Notes under the pieces: model-generated
The model's database searches: none
What the model was told of the DNA's origin: nothing
Seen by the model: only the letters and a program-made list of their open reading frames with translations
Source: Candidatus Hydrogenedentota bacterium
GTDB taxonomy: Bacteria > Hydrogenedentota > Hydrogenedentia > Hydrogenedentales > SLHB01
Assembly (NCBI GenBank): GCA_035416745.1
Contig: DAOLNV010000032.1
Span: 1-37,055 of the forward strand
Length of the DNA stretch: 37,055 nt
Direction: 5' to 3'
Shown here: positions 1 to 10,100 of the stretch, piece after piece
Numbering within the stretch: the stretch's first letter is position 1
Layout of the letters: each line of letters begins with the position of its first letter
Position numbers and translations under genes: made by a program

Positions 1-834
1 GGCCTTTGGGACGGCGGTTCCGTACATCCGCCGCAATACGTCCGCAAATTCGCCATGGACCACTCCATCCCCCGCATTTTCCCATCGCTGGAAGAAATGG
101 CAGCACAGGTTGACTGCGCCATCATTCACAGTTGTGATTGGGACACCCACGTCGACAAGGCGGGCCCCTTTATCGAGGCGGGAAAGGCCGTTCTCATCGA
201 CAAACCCATGGCGGGACGGCTCAGCCATATTAATCAGATCAAGGCATGGGTCCGCGGCGGAGCCCGGATTGCCGGCGGCTCATCGCTGCGGTTCTGCTAC
301 GAAACCCGCGATTGGCTTGCTCAACCCGAGTCCGAACGCGGCGTGCCTCACACCGTGTTCTGTGGATGCGGCGTCGACGAGTTCAACTACGGTATCCATG
401 CGTACGCGATGCTCTCCGGCATCCTTGGACCCGGCATCGCGCGCGTCAAGCATCTCGGCGCAGGCGTACAGCAACGCATCGAAGTCACCTGGAACAGCGG
501 AGCAGAGGGATTCCTTGTAATCGGCAAAGCCGGGAACTGGCTGCCTTTCTACGCCTCCATCGTCACCGAACGAAGCATTACCCAATATCAGGCAGATTCG
601 GGGCGGCTTTACCAAGCGCTGCTCGAGGCCACGCTGCCCTACCTGGCGGGCGAGACCGATACCGCCCCCGTATCCATCGAAGCGCTGGTTGAACCCGAAC
701 TCTGTGCACTGGCCGCCCGCCGTTCCTCGCTCAACGGCGGCAGTGACGTGACCTTCGCCGGTCTGACGGACGACGACGCATACCACGGCCAAGCCTTCGC
801 ACAGGAATACCGTAAGGCGCGCTATCCAGGATAA
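1..834 (+). CDS. Gfo/Idh/MocA family oxidoreductase, 5'-truncated by window edge
   Basis: The frame is open from base 1 and ends at TAA 832-834, so the 5' end, including the N-terminal GxGxxG nucleotide-binding loop, lies outside the window. About 277 residues remain. The segment with VDCAIIHSCDWDTH followed by AGPFIEAGKAVLIDKPMAG is the classic second half of the Gfo/Idh/MocA Rossmann fold; the family EKP motif appears as DKP. The rest fits the shorter alpha/beta C-terminal domain. Family members are cytoplasmic NAD(P)-dependent sugar or polyol dehydrogenases; the substrate cannot be read from sequence. The next gene is convergent, 97 bases away, so this is the last gene of its transcript. 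No clear terminator is seen in the gap. Confidence 0.85.
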   Translation, partial: GLWDGGSVHPPQYVRKFAMDHSIPRIFPSLEEMAAQVDCAIIHSCDWDTHVDKAGPFIEAGKAVLIDKPMAGRLSHINQIKAWVRGGARIAGGSSLRFCYETRDWLAQPESERGVPHTVFCGCGVDEFNYGIHAYAMLSGILGPGIARVKHLGAGVQQRIEVTWNSGAEGFLVIGKAGNWLPFYASIVTERSITQYQADSGRLYQALLEATLPYLAGETDTAPVSIEALVEPELCALAARRSSLNGGSDVTFAGLTDDDAYHGQAFAQEYRKARYPG

Positions 835-931
835 GCAAAGGTGGGCATCTCCGCCGGGCGCTGCCAGCCGCAAGGAGACCTCACGCCGCTTGTAAGACCG
901 GCGTCCTCGCCAGCAGGGTTCCGTGATGCCT

Positions 932-1705
932 TTATGGTGACGGGGCGCCAACCTCCGCGCCAGCCGCCGCATTCGGCGCCTCGGAGGCAATGCCTGCCGC
1001 CGCGCGAAACACCTCTTCTGCGTCAAGAAAACGGTCAAACACCATAATGTCGTCCACGAGACCGTCAAACGCATATGCGTTCTTGCGGCCGATGTAGTTG
1101 CACAACACCAGCGGCCTGCCCGCTTGCTGCGGGGCGATGATTCCGGCGAAAGGCGTGCTTGCGCGTTCGACGCCGTTGACATAGACACGCAGCTGTTTCC
1201 CGTCCCAACCCGCGGCGATGTGACTCCAGAACCCCGCGGGAACCGACCATTCCGGGCTGCTTACCTGAGGCTCTTCTCCCTCCGGCGTACCTGCCTGAAA
1301 CACGGCGCGGGTCCAGAACACCCGCAGTCTCCAGCCCGGCCACGGCGGGTCGCCGCTCTTGTCGCCCTTGAAACACAAGACCTCAAAGGTTGCTTCTCGC
1401 CGGCTCGGTTTCACCCACGCCATGACCGTGAACGGTCCCTGGAAATTGAACGCATCCGCCCCCGCCACGTTGAGAAACGCTTCCTTTTCGTCGACAAGCT
1501 TGATGGCGGCGCCCACGATACCCGGCACGAACTCCGGCGCCGAACCGTCTACGGCCGCGTATGGAGCGTCATGCCCGTTGCCCGTCGCGTCACGCACCAT
1601 GCCGTTCTCCGCGTTATCCATGGGCCAATGGGCGGCGAGGCCTTCAAGACCCAGCGCGGGCCAGGCCCACAGGACGAGCAGCAACAATCCCGCGCTATTC
1701 CGCAT
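932..1705 (-). CDS. Secreted LamG (concanavalin A-like) domain protein
   Basis: About 257 residues. An N-terminal signal peptide (MRNSAGLLLLVLWAWPALG) is followed by one LamG/jellyroll domain: an AHWPMDN opening, FTVMAWVKP strand, WSHIAAGWDGKQLRVYVNG and a C-terminal DGLVDDIMVFDRFLDAEE, which is the usual end of LamG_3-type domains. The family binds carbohydrate or protein ligands outside the cell. The frame is open further upstream, but I chose ATG 1705 because it begins a signal peptide and overlaps the preceding gene's stop by 11 bases, implying translational coupling. No catalytic domain is seen; it may be an accessory binding protein for the upstream glycosidase-like partner. The C-terminal tail is low-complexity and alanine-rich. 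Confidence 0.8.
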   Translation of the reverse strand: MRNSAGLLLLVLWAWPALGLEGLAAHWPMDNAENGMVRDATGNGHDAPYAAVDGSAPEFVPGIVGAAIKLVDEKEAFLNVAGADAFNFQGPFTVMAWVKPSRREATFEVLCFKGDKSGDPPWPGWRLRVFWTRAVFQAGTPEGEEPQVSSPEWSVPAGFWSHIAAGWDGKQLRVYVNGVERASTPFAGIIAPQQAGRPLVLCNYIGRKNAYAFDGLVDDIMVFDRFLDAEEVFRAAAGIASEAPNAAAGAEVGAPSP

Positions 1706-4598
1706 ATGCCTCCACTTCCGAAATCCGCGATTGATTCTCGCCCTCGACGAGCCCGGTGATATAAACACGCAGCGCGCTGGCCGCGACAGGATGTTCAAAG
1801 ACCACCTCGACGCGCTTCTCGGCATTACCTTGGACTTTCCCGGCCGTGCGCCATTCTTCGCCGTCAAGAACCTGCACCTCGAAGTCCGCAAGCGTCGGCG
1901 TGAAGACCACAACCCGGCCCAGCGTCACCGGTTCCGGCCAACGCACCGCAAGCCAGTCCGGGAATTCGCGCGGCGTGCCGTCCTCCCAAAGCATGCCCCC
2001 TTCAATACCGTCCACCACACGCTCGGGTGTCGAACCGTGCGCCGAGTTCGAGGAGGTCTCGACCCGGGTCCCGAAGTCTTCGAATGCCAGGTTGCCGGGC
2101 TTCTTGCGCGCGGCGTTGGCTGCAGCGATCTGCTCGAGTACATCCGCCATGCCCGCCCGGGCGCCTGCTCGGGCGTCGGTTGTGTAGATGTGCGTGGCAT
2201 AGACGTCAAAACGATCTGTCACCGCCGACCCGTCCACCAACGGCACCGTGCGCTCTTCGGAAACCACGTACAACGACGTCGACTGCAAGGCCGGCGCGAT
2301 GACCAGCCGCGCGTCGCGCGGTTCCGTGGCCGTGCTCACGGCAAACACGAACAACTCCCCGTTGACCCGGCGCGCCGAGACGTGCAGATGTTCGGGCCGG
2401 TCCGATTCCACCGCAACGGCCGTATCCGCAGCGGGTTCGGCCAGTATCGCGTCCTTCAGGTCCGTCACCTCGAACGACAGCCATGGCATTCCAAGCCCGA
2501 TGTCCGGGTAATTCTGTGTGTGGGAATAGGTGTACCACAGAAAACCTTTCGCGCCGTAGATCACGCATTGATAGAGCTGATTACGCAGTTCGACGAGGGT
2601 GGGTCCGCGCTGGTTCTGACGGCCGTAATCCCCGTAGTTGAACGCTTGGGGCGTGGCCCAGACGGCCTTGCGGCCCTTCCCAGCCTCGACCGCGGCCCTG
2701 ATGAACTGCCCCGTCTTCTCGAGCGGTTGCGCCGCAAGCCCGCCCTTGATGAAACACGGGTACGGATCCGGCATCAGAATGTCTCCCCCGTCAACGTACT
2801 TGTAAATGCCAGCGATGGTGTCGTTGAGCATGATACAGGGGTGAAAAGGGTCTTCCTCCGCGACCACGTCGTAGATCTTCCGGCACCTTTCCGGAAGGGC
2901 GGGTCTCAGTTCGGGCTCGTCTGCCATGTACCATGCGAGAATACCCGGGTGCTCCCTCAGAACACTGACGCGTGCCCGCAACGCCCCGGCTTCATCATCG
3001 CCGAGCGGCTGACCCCATGCCGCGGTCTCGACCATCCGTGGGTTGGGATACGGGTAGATGGCCACTGCCGTCCCGGCTGCCGCTACCTTGTCCAAATCCG
3101 CCCTTACTCGCTCGGCAGGAAACCAGTAGCTGCTGTAGGCCTGCATGCCGACGTACGCATGGCCCGGCTCAGCCATGCGCTCTGCCGGGATGCTGAACCA
3201 GCCGAACGGCAATACCGGTTCGCCGTTGTGCAGCAGCACGTTGCGCTCGTCGATGCGCCATTCGTGCTCGACTCGCGGCAGTTTCCGGACCCGTTTGGCG
3301 GCACTGTAACGTTCTGCCCCGTCCCCGCCGACAAGCCCCACCCACAGCCGGTAGGCGCCCTCGGGGAGTTGCGGAATTTCGAGCCGGACCGTCGCCTCCG
3401 CCGAAGCCGGATGCTCGACCCGCGCCAGCGGTTCGCCCTGCTCATTCGTATCGGGATGAAGCTCTGCCACGAGTCGCAACGTCTCCAGTTCCTGATCAGG
3501 AACCGACACTCGTACCTCGCACACAATCTGGTTGACGGTTTCGGTGGCGTAAATGGCATCCCTATACCACGGTTTGACCAGCATCAGCGAGATTGGACTG
3601 TATGCAATATCCACCGGCAACATCTTGATGGACAAAACAGATGCGGGGTCGCGGCGGTCTACAAGTTCAAGCACAAGATTCTGCCGCCCCTCGTGCGCCA
3701 CGGGCACGCTGAACTCGTACTCCCGGTCCTGTCCGGCGTCCAGCCCGTCGCGTACCCAATCGCCTTCGCCCCCGTCGAGTCTGCCCCGCAGCATGATGAA
3801 CTGAAAGGCCGATCCGGCATTACGCACATACGTCTTCGCGTAATAACGCAGCGTCCCGTCTGCTTCGGGGCTCACCCGTTCCCCGTACGGCGGCTTGATC
3901 TCCCACAAGAACCGGCTGAAATCGGCGTCCGGCAGCCGCAGAACGGCGTACAGCGACGGCTGGTGAAACCCGCCCGTCAACGGCACGAACGATGACAGCT
4001 CTCCGCCGTCCGCTTGCCGTTCACGCGTGACGTTGAGGGCCCAATCGCCCGTCGAGGCCGCCGTCAGCCCCAGCTCGACCACCGGAATCCGCAACTCGAC
4101 CGACCAAGACTTCTCGCCTACCCGCGCGGCCGCCTCGGAATGCGAATCCCATTCCACGCTGCTGACCTGGCCCCCCTGGCGAAACTCCGCATCGAACATG
4201 ACCCCCTTCGAGTTGACGATGAAGTGGTAATACACAATACGTTCGCCGGTGGCGTCCACCATGACCTCAACGCAGTCGTCCATATAGACCCTGCCGTCGC
4301 GTTCGGCGATGTTTGCCGCCATCGCGGCGGGATTGGGCTCGTCCATCTCGACGCCGATGATCAGGTGGGCATCGTCATGAAGCACCTTGAAACGGGATTG
4401 GGCCGCCGCTGGGCGCTCGGGCATGTCCAGCGCGCTGAACCCTTCGTTCCACGGCGCCTTCTGCCAGCACGCCTCAGATAATTTACCGTCAACGACAATC
4501 TCTGTTTCGGCGCGAAACGCTTCGACGGTACGCAGCTCGGTCCCATGGCACGCCCACGAGACCGCGGCAACCACGATGACACCAATCGCAATACGCAT
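1695..4598 (-). CDS. Large secreted protein: CBM9-like domain, glycosidase-like barrel, F5/8 type C domain
   Basis: About 967 residues starting at ATG 4598, which begins a signal peptide (MRIAIGVIVVAAVSWACHG); GGGG lies about 8 bases upstream, and 19 further upstream codons are rejected. Domains in order: CBM9/DOMON-like (about 25-215; the VDGKLSEACWQKA opening is typical), a beta-rich linker with Ig-like character (about 230-445), a TIM-barrel glycosidase-like domain (about 450-730) containing HPGILAWYMADEPE, where the DEPE glutamate sits where clan-A enzymes carry the acid/base, and a C-terminal discoidin/F5-8C domain (about 840-965). The role is probably extracellular polysaccharide binding or hydrolysis; the substrate is unknown. 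Transcribed with the LamG gene. Confidence 0.8.
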   Translation of the reverse strand: MRIAIGVIVVAAVSWACHGTELRTVEAFRAETEIVVDGKLSEACWQKAPWNEGFSALDMPERPAAAQSRFKVLHDDAHLIIGVEMDEPNPAAMAANIAERDGRVYMDDCVEVMVDATGERIVYYHFIVNSKGVMFDAEFRQGGQVSSVEWDSHSEAAARVGEKSWSVELRIPVVELGLTAASTGDWALNVTRERQADGGELSSFVPLTGGFHQPSLYAVLRLPDADFSRFLWEIKPPYGERVSPEADGTLRYYAKTYVRNAGSAFQFIMLRGRLDGGEGDWVRDGLDAGQDREYEFSVPVAHEGRQNLVLELVDRRDPASVLSIKMLPVDIAYSPISLMLVKPWYRDAIYATETVNQIVCEVRVSVPDQELETLRLVAELHPDTNEQGEPLARVEHPASAEATVRLEIPQLPEGAYRLWVGLVGGDGAERYSAAKRVRKLPRVEHEWRIDERNVLLHNGEPVLPFGWFSIPAERMAEPGHAYVGMQAYSSYWFPAERVRADLDKVAAAGTAVAIYPYPNPRMVETAAWGQPLGDDEAGALRARVSVLREHPGILAWYMADEPELRPALPERCRKIYDVVAEEDPFHPCIMLNDTIAGIYKYVDGGDILMPDPYPCFIKGGLAAQPLEKTGQFIRAAVEAGKGRKAVWATPQAFNYGDYGRQNQRGPTLVELRNQLYQCVIYGAKGFLWYTYSHTQNYPDIGLGMPWLSFEVTDLKDAILAEPAADTAVAVESDRPEHLHVSARRVNGELFVFAVSTATEPRDARLVIAPALQSTSLYVVSEERTVPLVDGSAVTDRFDVYATHIYTTDARAGARAGMADVLEQIAAANAARKKPGNLAFEDFGTRVETSSNSAHGSTPERVVDGIEGGMLWEDGTPREFPDWLAVRWPEPVTLGRVVVFTPTLADFEVQVLDGEEWRTAGKVQGNAEKRVEVVFEHPVAASALRVYITGLVEGENQSRISEVEAYAE

Positions 4599-4742
4599 GG
4601 AGGCACCCCCATCTCGTGAATACGGACAGCTTCCCGACGCCAGGCAGACCTCCACCCGGCCAAGCCTGGAATATAGCAGGCAATCTGACTCCAGGCAATT
4701 GACGCGTGGACCAAAACTACCTCTATCTCGCCTGGCGCATGC

Positions 4743-4792
4743 AAAAGGAAAAGAGAAAAGAACTCGAGCCCGTAACCACTGGCTGCGGGCTC
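4743..4792 (-). terminator. Rho-independent terminator of the five-gene redox operon
   Basis: On the minus strand a perfect 7-bp stem (GAGCCCG / CGGGCTC, 4786-4792 with 4766-4772) and 13-base loop is followed by a pyrimidine/T-rich run (TTCTTTTCTCTTTT, about 4745-4763). It lies 34 bases beyond the stop of the GltB-like gene, in the direction of the operon, and before the separate CBM9-like unit. Confidence 0.75.
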
Positions 4793-4825
4793 ACCGCTTG
4801 CTTTTCTTCATAACTCCCGGACGCC

Positions 4826-6436
4826 TTATCCAAGAATTCGGTCCACTTCTTCCCGGTCCACGTCCATGATGTAGCGTATGCCGGAAACCTCGGCCGCTTC
4901 GTGAGTCAAGGCCGCAATATCGTTGCGCGAAATATGCGCCAGCGAAAACTTTCGGCTGCCAGCCATAAGCTGGCGCAATCCCTGGGCCAGGCGCTCGTAG
5001 TAGGTGTACAGACCCAACGCTCCCGTCGGGATCTTCTCGAAGTCGCCGTTGCGCAGTCGTTGGCGCAATTCCACAGCCGTTACGAAAATCTCATCCTTCG
5101 AATTGCCAAAACGCGCAATGTACACGGGCACCTTGTTCGCGTCGATCGTGCGGCCAATGGTCTTGCCCACCATAGCGGCGGCGATGGGCGCGCGCGCCAT
5201 CCCGACCAGTCTCACGAACGGAGCGCCCAGAGCCAGCCCCTTAAAAATGTGATCTTCGAAGGAGAATCCGCCGGCCACAGCCAAAGCCGGAACGTGTTCG
5301 CCGCGGTCCGCCAGAACTGACGCGTATTGATACAGCAGCGTGTGAAGGTGCACCGGAGGAATGCCCCATTCGTTCATCATGTGCCAGGGACTCATCCCCG
5401 TCCCGCCTCCGGCCCCATCAACGGTCAGCAGGTCCAGCTTGTATTTTGACGCGTACAGGATCGCGCGCGCAAGGTCCGCAGGGCGGTACGCCCCCGTCTT
5501 AAGGAAAATGTAACGCGCGCCCGCCCGCCGCAGCTCCTCGATGCGCTTGGCGAAAGAATCCTCATCCACCATGCCGACGCGCGAATGGCGTTCGAACGCC
5601 TTGAAGCTCCCGTGCTCAAACGCTTTGATCACCTCCGGGTCGGTGGGATTGGGAAGCACAACGTACCCGCGTTCATACAGAAGCTGAGCCTTCTTGAGGT
5701 TATCGATCTTGACCTCGCCGCCGATATCCTTGGCGCCTTGGCCCCACTTGAGTTCAACACACTGTACCCCGAGCTTCTCGATGGCGTATTCGAGGACCCC
5801 CAGGCGGCTGTCCTCCACGTTTGCCTGCACAATGATCGTGCCGTACCCGTCGATCTGATGTTCCTGGTAAAGTCTCACACGGCGCTTCAGGTCTACCGTG
5901 TCCACTACACGGCCATTTTTGATCACGGCCCCGTCATCCATCCCCACAACATTCTCGCCAATGGTCAGGCCGGTGCCCGCGAGCGCCGAGCCGATCGCCA
6001 AGCCATCCCAGTTATTCTTGGCAACGTCGGTAGAGCCGATGCCCGGAATATGCCAGGGATACCGGTACCGGATACCCTTGTCGTAACCGAACCGGACCTC
6101 GAGATTCACCGCCGGGAATACCGCCTTGTCGCTGTCCGCCTCGATGCCGTGCGCCCCTACAGCCGTGCCCATGATGTTGAAATGAGAATAGTCCACGGGA
6201 TAGGTCTTTTCGGCCGCGGTTGTAATCACGCCGAACGGTTGCGGGTACAGCACTTCGTGCCCCCGGTAGGCCGACTTGCCAACTTCACACATGCCGATGC
6301 AGCCGTCCACGCACGTCACGCACAAACCCGATGAAGGCACCACCGAACCGATCGTCCGGTTCTTGGTCAAGGTAGCTGCCGAAGCATTCACTTTCGAGAA
6401 AGTGTTCGTCATTGTCGTCGTTTCCTTTCCGTCCAT
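4826..6436 (-). CDS. GltB-like FMN-binding glutamate synthase family protein
   Basis: About 536 residues. Matches the FMN/2-oxoglutarate-binding barrel of glutamate synthase (motif VDGAGGGTGMSPWH; canonical GltB has DGGTGASP). It lacks the N-terminal glutaminase domain and the C-terminal GXGXG domain. The canonical cysteine loop for the [3Fe-4S] cluster after the barrel (CHxNTCPVG in GltB) is replaced by cysteine-free sequence (VGMARAPIAAAMVGKTIGR). Instead an N-terminal motif Cys39-x2-Cys42-x3-Cys46-x3-Cys50 could hold a cluster. ATG 6436 shares one base with the upstream TGA (TGATG) and has AAGGG five bases upstream; an internal ATG at 6412 also has a reasonable ribosome site. Last gene of the redox operon. 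Glutamate synthase activity is doubtful; it is probably the substrate-side flavin subunit of the complex. Confidence 0.85.
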   Translation of the reverse strand: MDGKETTTMTNTFSKVNASAATLTKNRTIGSVVPSSGLCVTCVDGCIGMCEVGKSAYRGHEVLYPQPFGVITTAAEKTYPVDYSHFNIMGTAVGAHGIEADSDKAVFPAVNLEVRFGYDKGIRYRYPWHIPGIGSTDVAKNNWDGLAIGSALAGTGLTIGENVVGMDDGAVIKNGRVVDTVDLKRRVRLYQEHQIDGYGTIIVQANVEDSRLGVLEYAIEKLGVQCVELKWGQGAKDIGGEVKIDNLKKAQLLYERGYVVLPNPTDPEVIKAFEHGSFKAFERHSRVGMVDEDSFAKRIEELRRAGARYIFLKTGAYRPADLARAILYASKYKLDLLTVDGAGGGTGMSPWHMMNEWGIPPVHLHTLLYQYASVLADRGEHVPALAVAGGFSFEDHIFKGLALGAPFVRLVGMARAPIAAAMVGKTIGRTIDANKVPVYIARFGNSKDEIFVTAVELRQRLRNGDFEKIPTGALGLYTYYERLAQGLRQLMAGSRKFSLAHISRNDIAALTHEAAEVSGIRYIMDVDREEVDRILG

Positions 6437-7113
6437 CAATGCCCTTGCAGCTCACACGCGACGCAAGGGGTCATGTAACACATCATGTCGTCAAAAGGAT
6501 CTTTCTCCACGCAGGGCGGCGAAAGGTTCTCGCATCCCCCGCAAACGGCCTTGTCTGGCTCCGTATAGGTACAACGGAGCTGGCAGGCAGGGCAGACATA
6601 CATGCACGCCCCGCAGAGCCTGCACTGTTCCGATCTCATGTTGAACGGCGTGCCAATGCTCCGCTGGTCTCCCCGGTACCGGAACCCGATGGCTTTCGCC
6701 ATCATCTGCTCTTCGCACATACGCACGCACAGCCCGCACAGAATGCAGTCCTCGTGCTCCTGGCGGAAACGTTGACGGTTCACCCCATGGGCAGCCGCAA
6801 GATCCTGGATGACCTTTGACTGCGGACACGATGCCAGCAGCAGCTCAATGACCATCCGCCGCGCCCGCAGCACCCGCGTCGAGGCCGTCCGGACAATCAG
6901 GCCTTCTTCCACCGGGTACGAACAGGAGCTCACGAGTTTCGCCCGCGGGCCCTCGCCGATTTCAACCATACAGACCCGGCACGCCCCATACGGCGACAGC
7001 CCTTCCATCTGGCACAATGTCGGGATGGGAAACCCCAGAAACTCCGCGGCTTCCAGAACCGTCATGCCTTCCTCGACCGACACTTCCAATCCGTTTATCG
7101 TTAGCCGGATCAT
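6436..7113 (-). CDS. HoxU/NuoG-like iron-sulfur subunit
   Basis: 225 residues. The N-terminal plant-type [2Fe-2S] ferredoxin domain has Cys34, 45, 48 and 64. The region where HoxU/NuoG usually carry a His-Cys3 [4Fe-4S] site reads ELLLASCPQSKVIQ, so that cluster is probably absent. Two [4Fe-4S] motifs follow: Cys123-x2-126-x2-129-x3-133 and Cys164-x2-167-x2-170-x3-174. The tail has eight more cysteines (177, 181, 191, 194, 201, 212, 217, 220), more than a standard HoxU needs. Family members wire electrons between a diaphorase flavin and a catalytic subunit. The start overlaps the upstream stop by 4 bases (ATGA), so it is translationally coupled to the NuoF-GltD gene. Confidence 0.85.
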   Translation of the reverse strand: MIRLTINGLEVSVEEGMTVLEAAEFLGFPIPTLCQMEGLSPYGACRVCMVEIGEGPRAKLVSSCSYPVEEGLIVRTASTRVLRARRMVIELLLASCPQSKVIQDLAAAHGVNRQRFRQEHEDCILCGLCVRMCEEQMMAKAIGFRYRGDQRSIGTPFNMRSEQCRLCGACMYVCPACQLRCTYTEPDKAVCGGCENLSPPCVEKDPFDDMMCYMTPCVACELQGH

Positions 7114-10100
7114 ACGCGTTCTCTTTCCGCGGCCGCGCAGGCGGCCGGCTGAGCTTCATCAGGGCGCGTGAACCGAAGATCGCAACGAAGGCACCGCCGC
7201 GCCTCCCGAACGGCCGCTTTTTCCGGATAGGACATCTCCACTTCGGCAAAGCATTTCTTCCTCGCCTCGACCGGAATCGCCGGAGGCTCCATGCGTACCG
7301 CGTCTTCATCGTTCACGCTCTCAAAACACGACGGAGCCAAGTACCCTTCCGGAAGACTGCCCCGCGCGGGTTCCCTGAGGTCCACGCCGCGCAGGTATCG
7401 GTCTATGGCCTTCGCTGCAGCCTTCCCCGCGGCGATGGCGTCCACCACGGTATTCGGGCCGCTAACCAGGTCACCGCCCGCGAAAACGCCCGGACGAGAC
7501 GTGCGCAAGGTTGCGGAATCCACGGCAACACGGCCGTCCTTTTCGACGCTCACTCCCATCGCCGCCAGGCAATCGCTGTCGGGGCGTTCACCAATCGCGA
7601 CTATCAACGTGTCCAGCGGGACCCGAAATTCGGTTCCGGGTATGGGTACCGGCCGGCCACGCCCGCTCGAATCGATGTCGCCAAGCGTGTTCCGGATGCA
7701 ATCAATGCCCGCCAGCCGGCCGTTTTGCGAGTGGATCTTCACGGGGTGAACCAGGGTCTCGACGTGCACCCCCTCTTTCACGGCAGCCTCGATATAGCGT
7801 ATCCGCACTGGGGAGACCAGGGTCTCCAGTTGTATGCCCTCTTCAATAGCCGCATCGACTTCTTCCGCGTACGCAGGCATCTCCACGCACGTGCGGCGGT
7901 ACAGCAGCGTCACACTTTCAACCGCTTTCTGCCTGATCGCCACCCGCGCGGCATCCACCGCCGAGTTCCCGCCGCCGATAACTGCCACGCGGCCCCGGGC
8001 GAGTTCTTCTCCTCTCAAGTTAAAGGCTTTCAGAAACGCCATCGACGAATAAACGCCTTCAAACCCCTCTCCTTCGAGATCCAGCCGCCAGCTTTTGTCC
8101 GCGCCCATGGCCAGGAAGACGGCCTTGAAACCTTCCTCAAAAAGGCTGTCCACGGTAAAATCGCTTCCCAACCGAACCCCGCATTGAAGCTCGATGGTAT
8201 CCGTCAAGAGCGACGCGATTTCTTTGTGGACTACCTCGCGCGGAAGTCGATAAGCCGGAATACAGCTGGTGAGCATCCCGCCCGGAGTCTGCTCTGCCTC
8301 GAAGATCGTCACCTGGTGTCCAAGAAGCGAGAGATAATGCGCAACCGACAGTCCCGCAGGCCCTGCCCCCACGACCGCCACCTTTGCCGAACGGCCATTT
8401 GCCCCCACCGGCGGTGTCGGCAGGCAGACGGACGGCTTCACCCGGTCGGTCACGAATCGTTTCAACGCCCGGATCGCGACAGGTTCGCCTCCTGTCGTGC
8501 CCAGCTTGCAGCGGCGCTCGCACTTCCGGTCGCATACCCGCGCGGATACTGCCGGAAAGGGGTTGGCTTCCCGGATGACCCTATACGCCTCCTCGTATTC
8601 GCCTTTCTCGATCAACGCGACATACCGCCAGGGCGGCGTCTCGAGCGGGCAGGCCGTCTGGCACGCCGCGCCCACGAGCTCGCCGCACACAAACGCGTCG
8701 CAGCGCTTGTCTGACACGTGGCGGCGGCATTCGTCGCGGAAATGGCGCAGCATGCTCAAGACCGGGTTCGCCGCCGTCTGGCCCAGCCCGCACATGGTGG
8801 TGTCTTTCACCGTTAACGCCAGTTCCTCGAGCAAGTCGATCTGGCCAAGGGTGCCGCGGCCCGCCGAAATGTCATCCAGAATCTCATACATCCGCTGGGT
8901 ACCCTTGCGGCACGAAAAACACTTGCCGCAGGATTCCCCCTTCAGGAAGCCCATGAAATACTTGGCAATGTCCACCATGCACGTGTTTTCATCCATGACG
9001 ATCATGCCGCCCGATCCCATGATCGAGCCCGCCTTCGCCAAGCTGTCGTAGTCAATCGCCAAATCAAAAAGATGCGCAGGAATGCAGCCTCCGGACGGAC
9101 CACCCGTCTGCACTGCCTTGATTCTCCCCTTGCCGGCCGGTCCGCCCCCGATCTCGTACACGATCGTCTTGATCGTCGTGCCCATCGGGACCTCGACCAG
9201 CCCCGTGTTCTTGATCTTTCCCACCAGGCTGAATATCTTCGTCCCCGAGTTGCCCGGCGTGCCTGTCTTGGCGAACGCTTCCGCGCCGCCGCTGATGATG
9301 AGCGGAATGTTGGCCAGAGTCTCCACGTTGTTGATCGCCGTGGGACGGCCATGAATGCCTTGCTGGATGGGGTAGGGGGGACGTTGACGCGGCTCTCCCA
9401 TCTTCCCCTCGATAGAGTGTATGAGGGCCGTTTCCTCTCCGCAGACAAACGCCCCGGCGCCCTGAACTACCCGGATGTCAAACGAGCGGCCCGTACCAAG
9501 AATATCCGGGCCCAGCAGCCCGAGTTCCCGTGCCTGTTCAAGTGCTGTAAGAACGTGTTTGATCGCCAGCGGATACTCGTTGCGGATGTACATGATGCCT
9601 TCAGACGCGCCGGTCGCAAACGCCCCGATCATCATGCCTTCGATGATACTGTGCGGATTCCCCTCCAGCACGCTGCGGTCCATGTACGCCCCCGGGTCGC
9701 CTTCGTCCGCGTTGCAAACCAGGTATTTCCCTTTTGCATTCGGCTGCTTCGCCAACAACTCCCACTTCAGCCCCGTCGGGAAACCCGCACCGCCGCGGCC
9801 ACGCAAGCCCGACGATTTCACCTCATTAACGACCCAACCCGGGTCGCCGCGCTCGAGTGCCTTCATCAGGGCGGCATACCCCCCCGCCGCGATGTACGTT
9901 TCCACGCGCAGCGGATCAACCTGCTCATTTCGCGAAAGAATCGTCCGCACCTGTTTCCGGAAAAAGGGAACATCATTCTGGCATGGTACCGGCCTTCCGC
10001 TCACCGAATCCGCCCAAACCAGCGCTTCAACCACTTCCCCGCGCGCCGCGGCCTCCACAATGCGGCCCGCGTCCGGCCCCTTCACCCTCGGATAAAATGT

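Noticed and set aside
280..1188. Long minus-strand frame of 302 codons over the dehydrogenase gene
   Set aside because: It overlaps the recognisable Gfo/Idh/MocA frame on the other strand, has arginine-rich low-information composition and no domain; a GC-rich shadow.
1359..3995. 878-codon plus-strand frame opposite the CBM9-like gene
   Set aside because: The minus-strand frame has a signal peptide and three recognisable domains; this one is Arg/Pro/His-rich shadow sequence.
7017..8714. 565-codon plus-strand frame opposite the NuoF-GltD fusion
   Set aside because: The antisense frame carries all FAD, NAD and cluster motifs; this frame has none.
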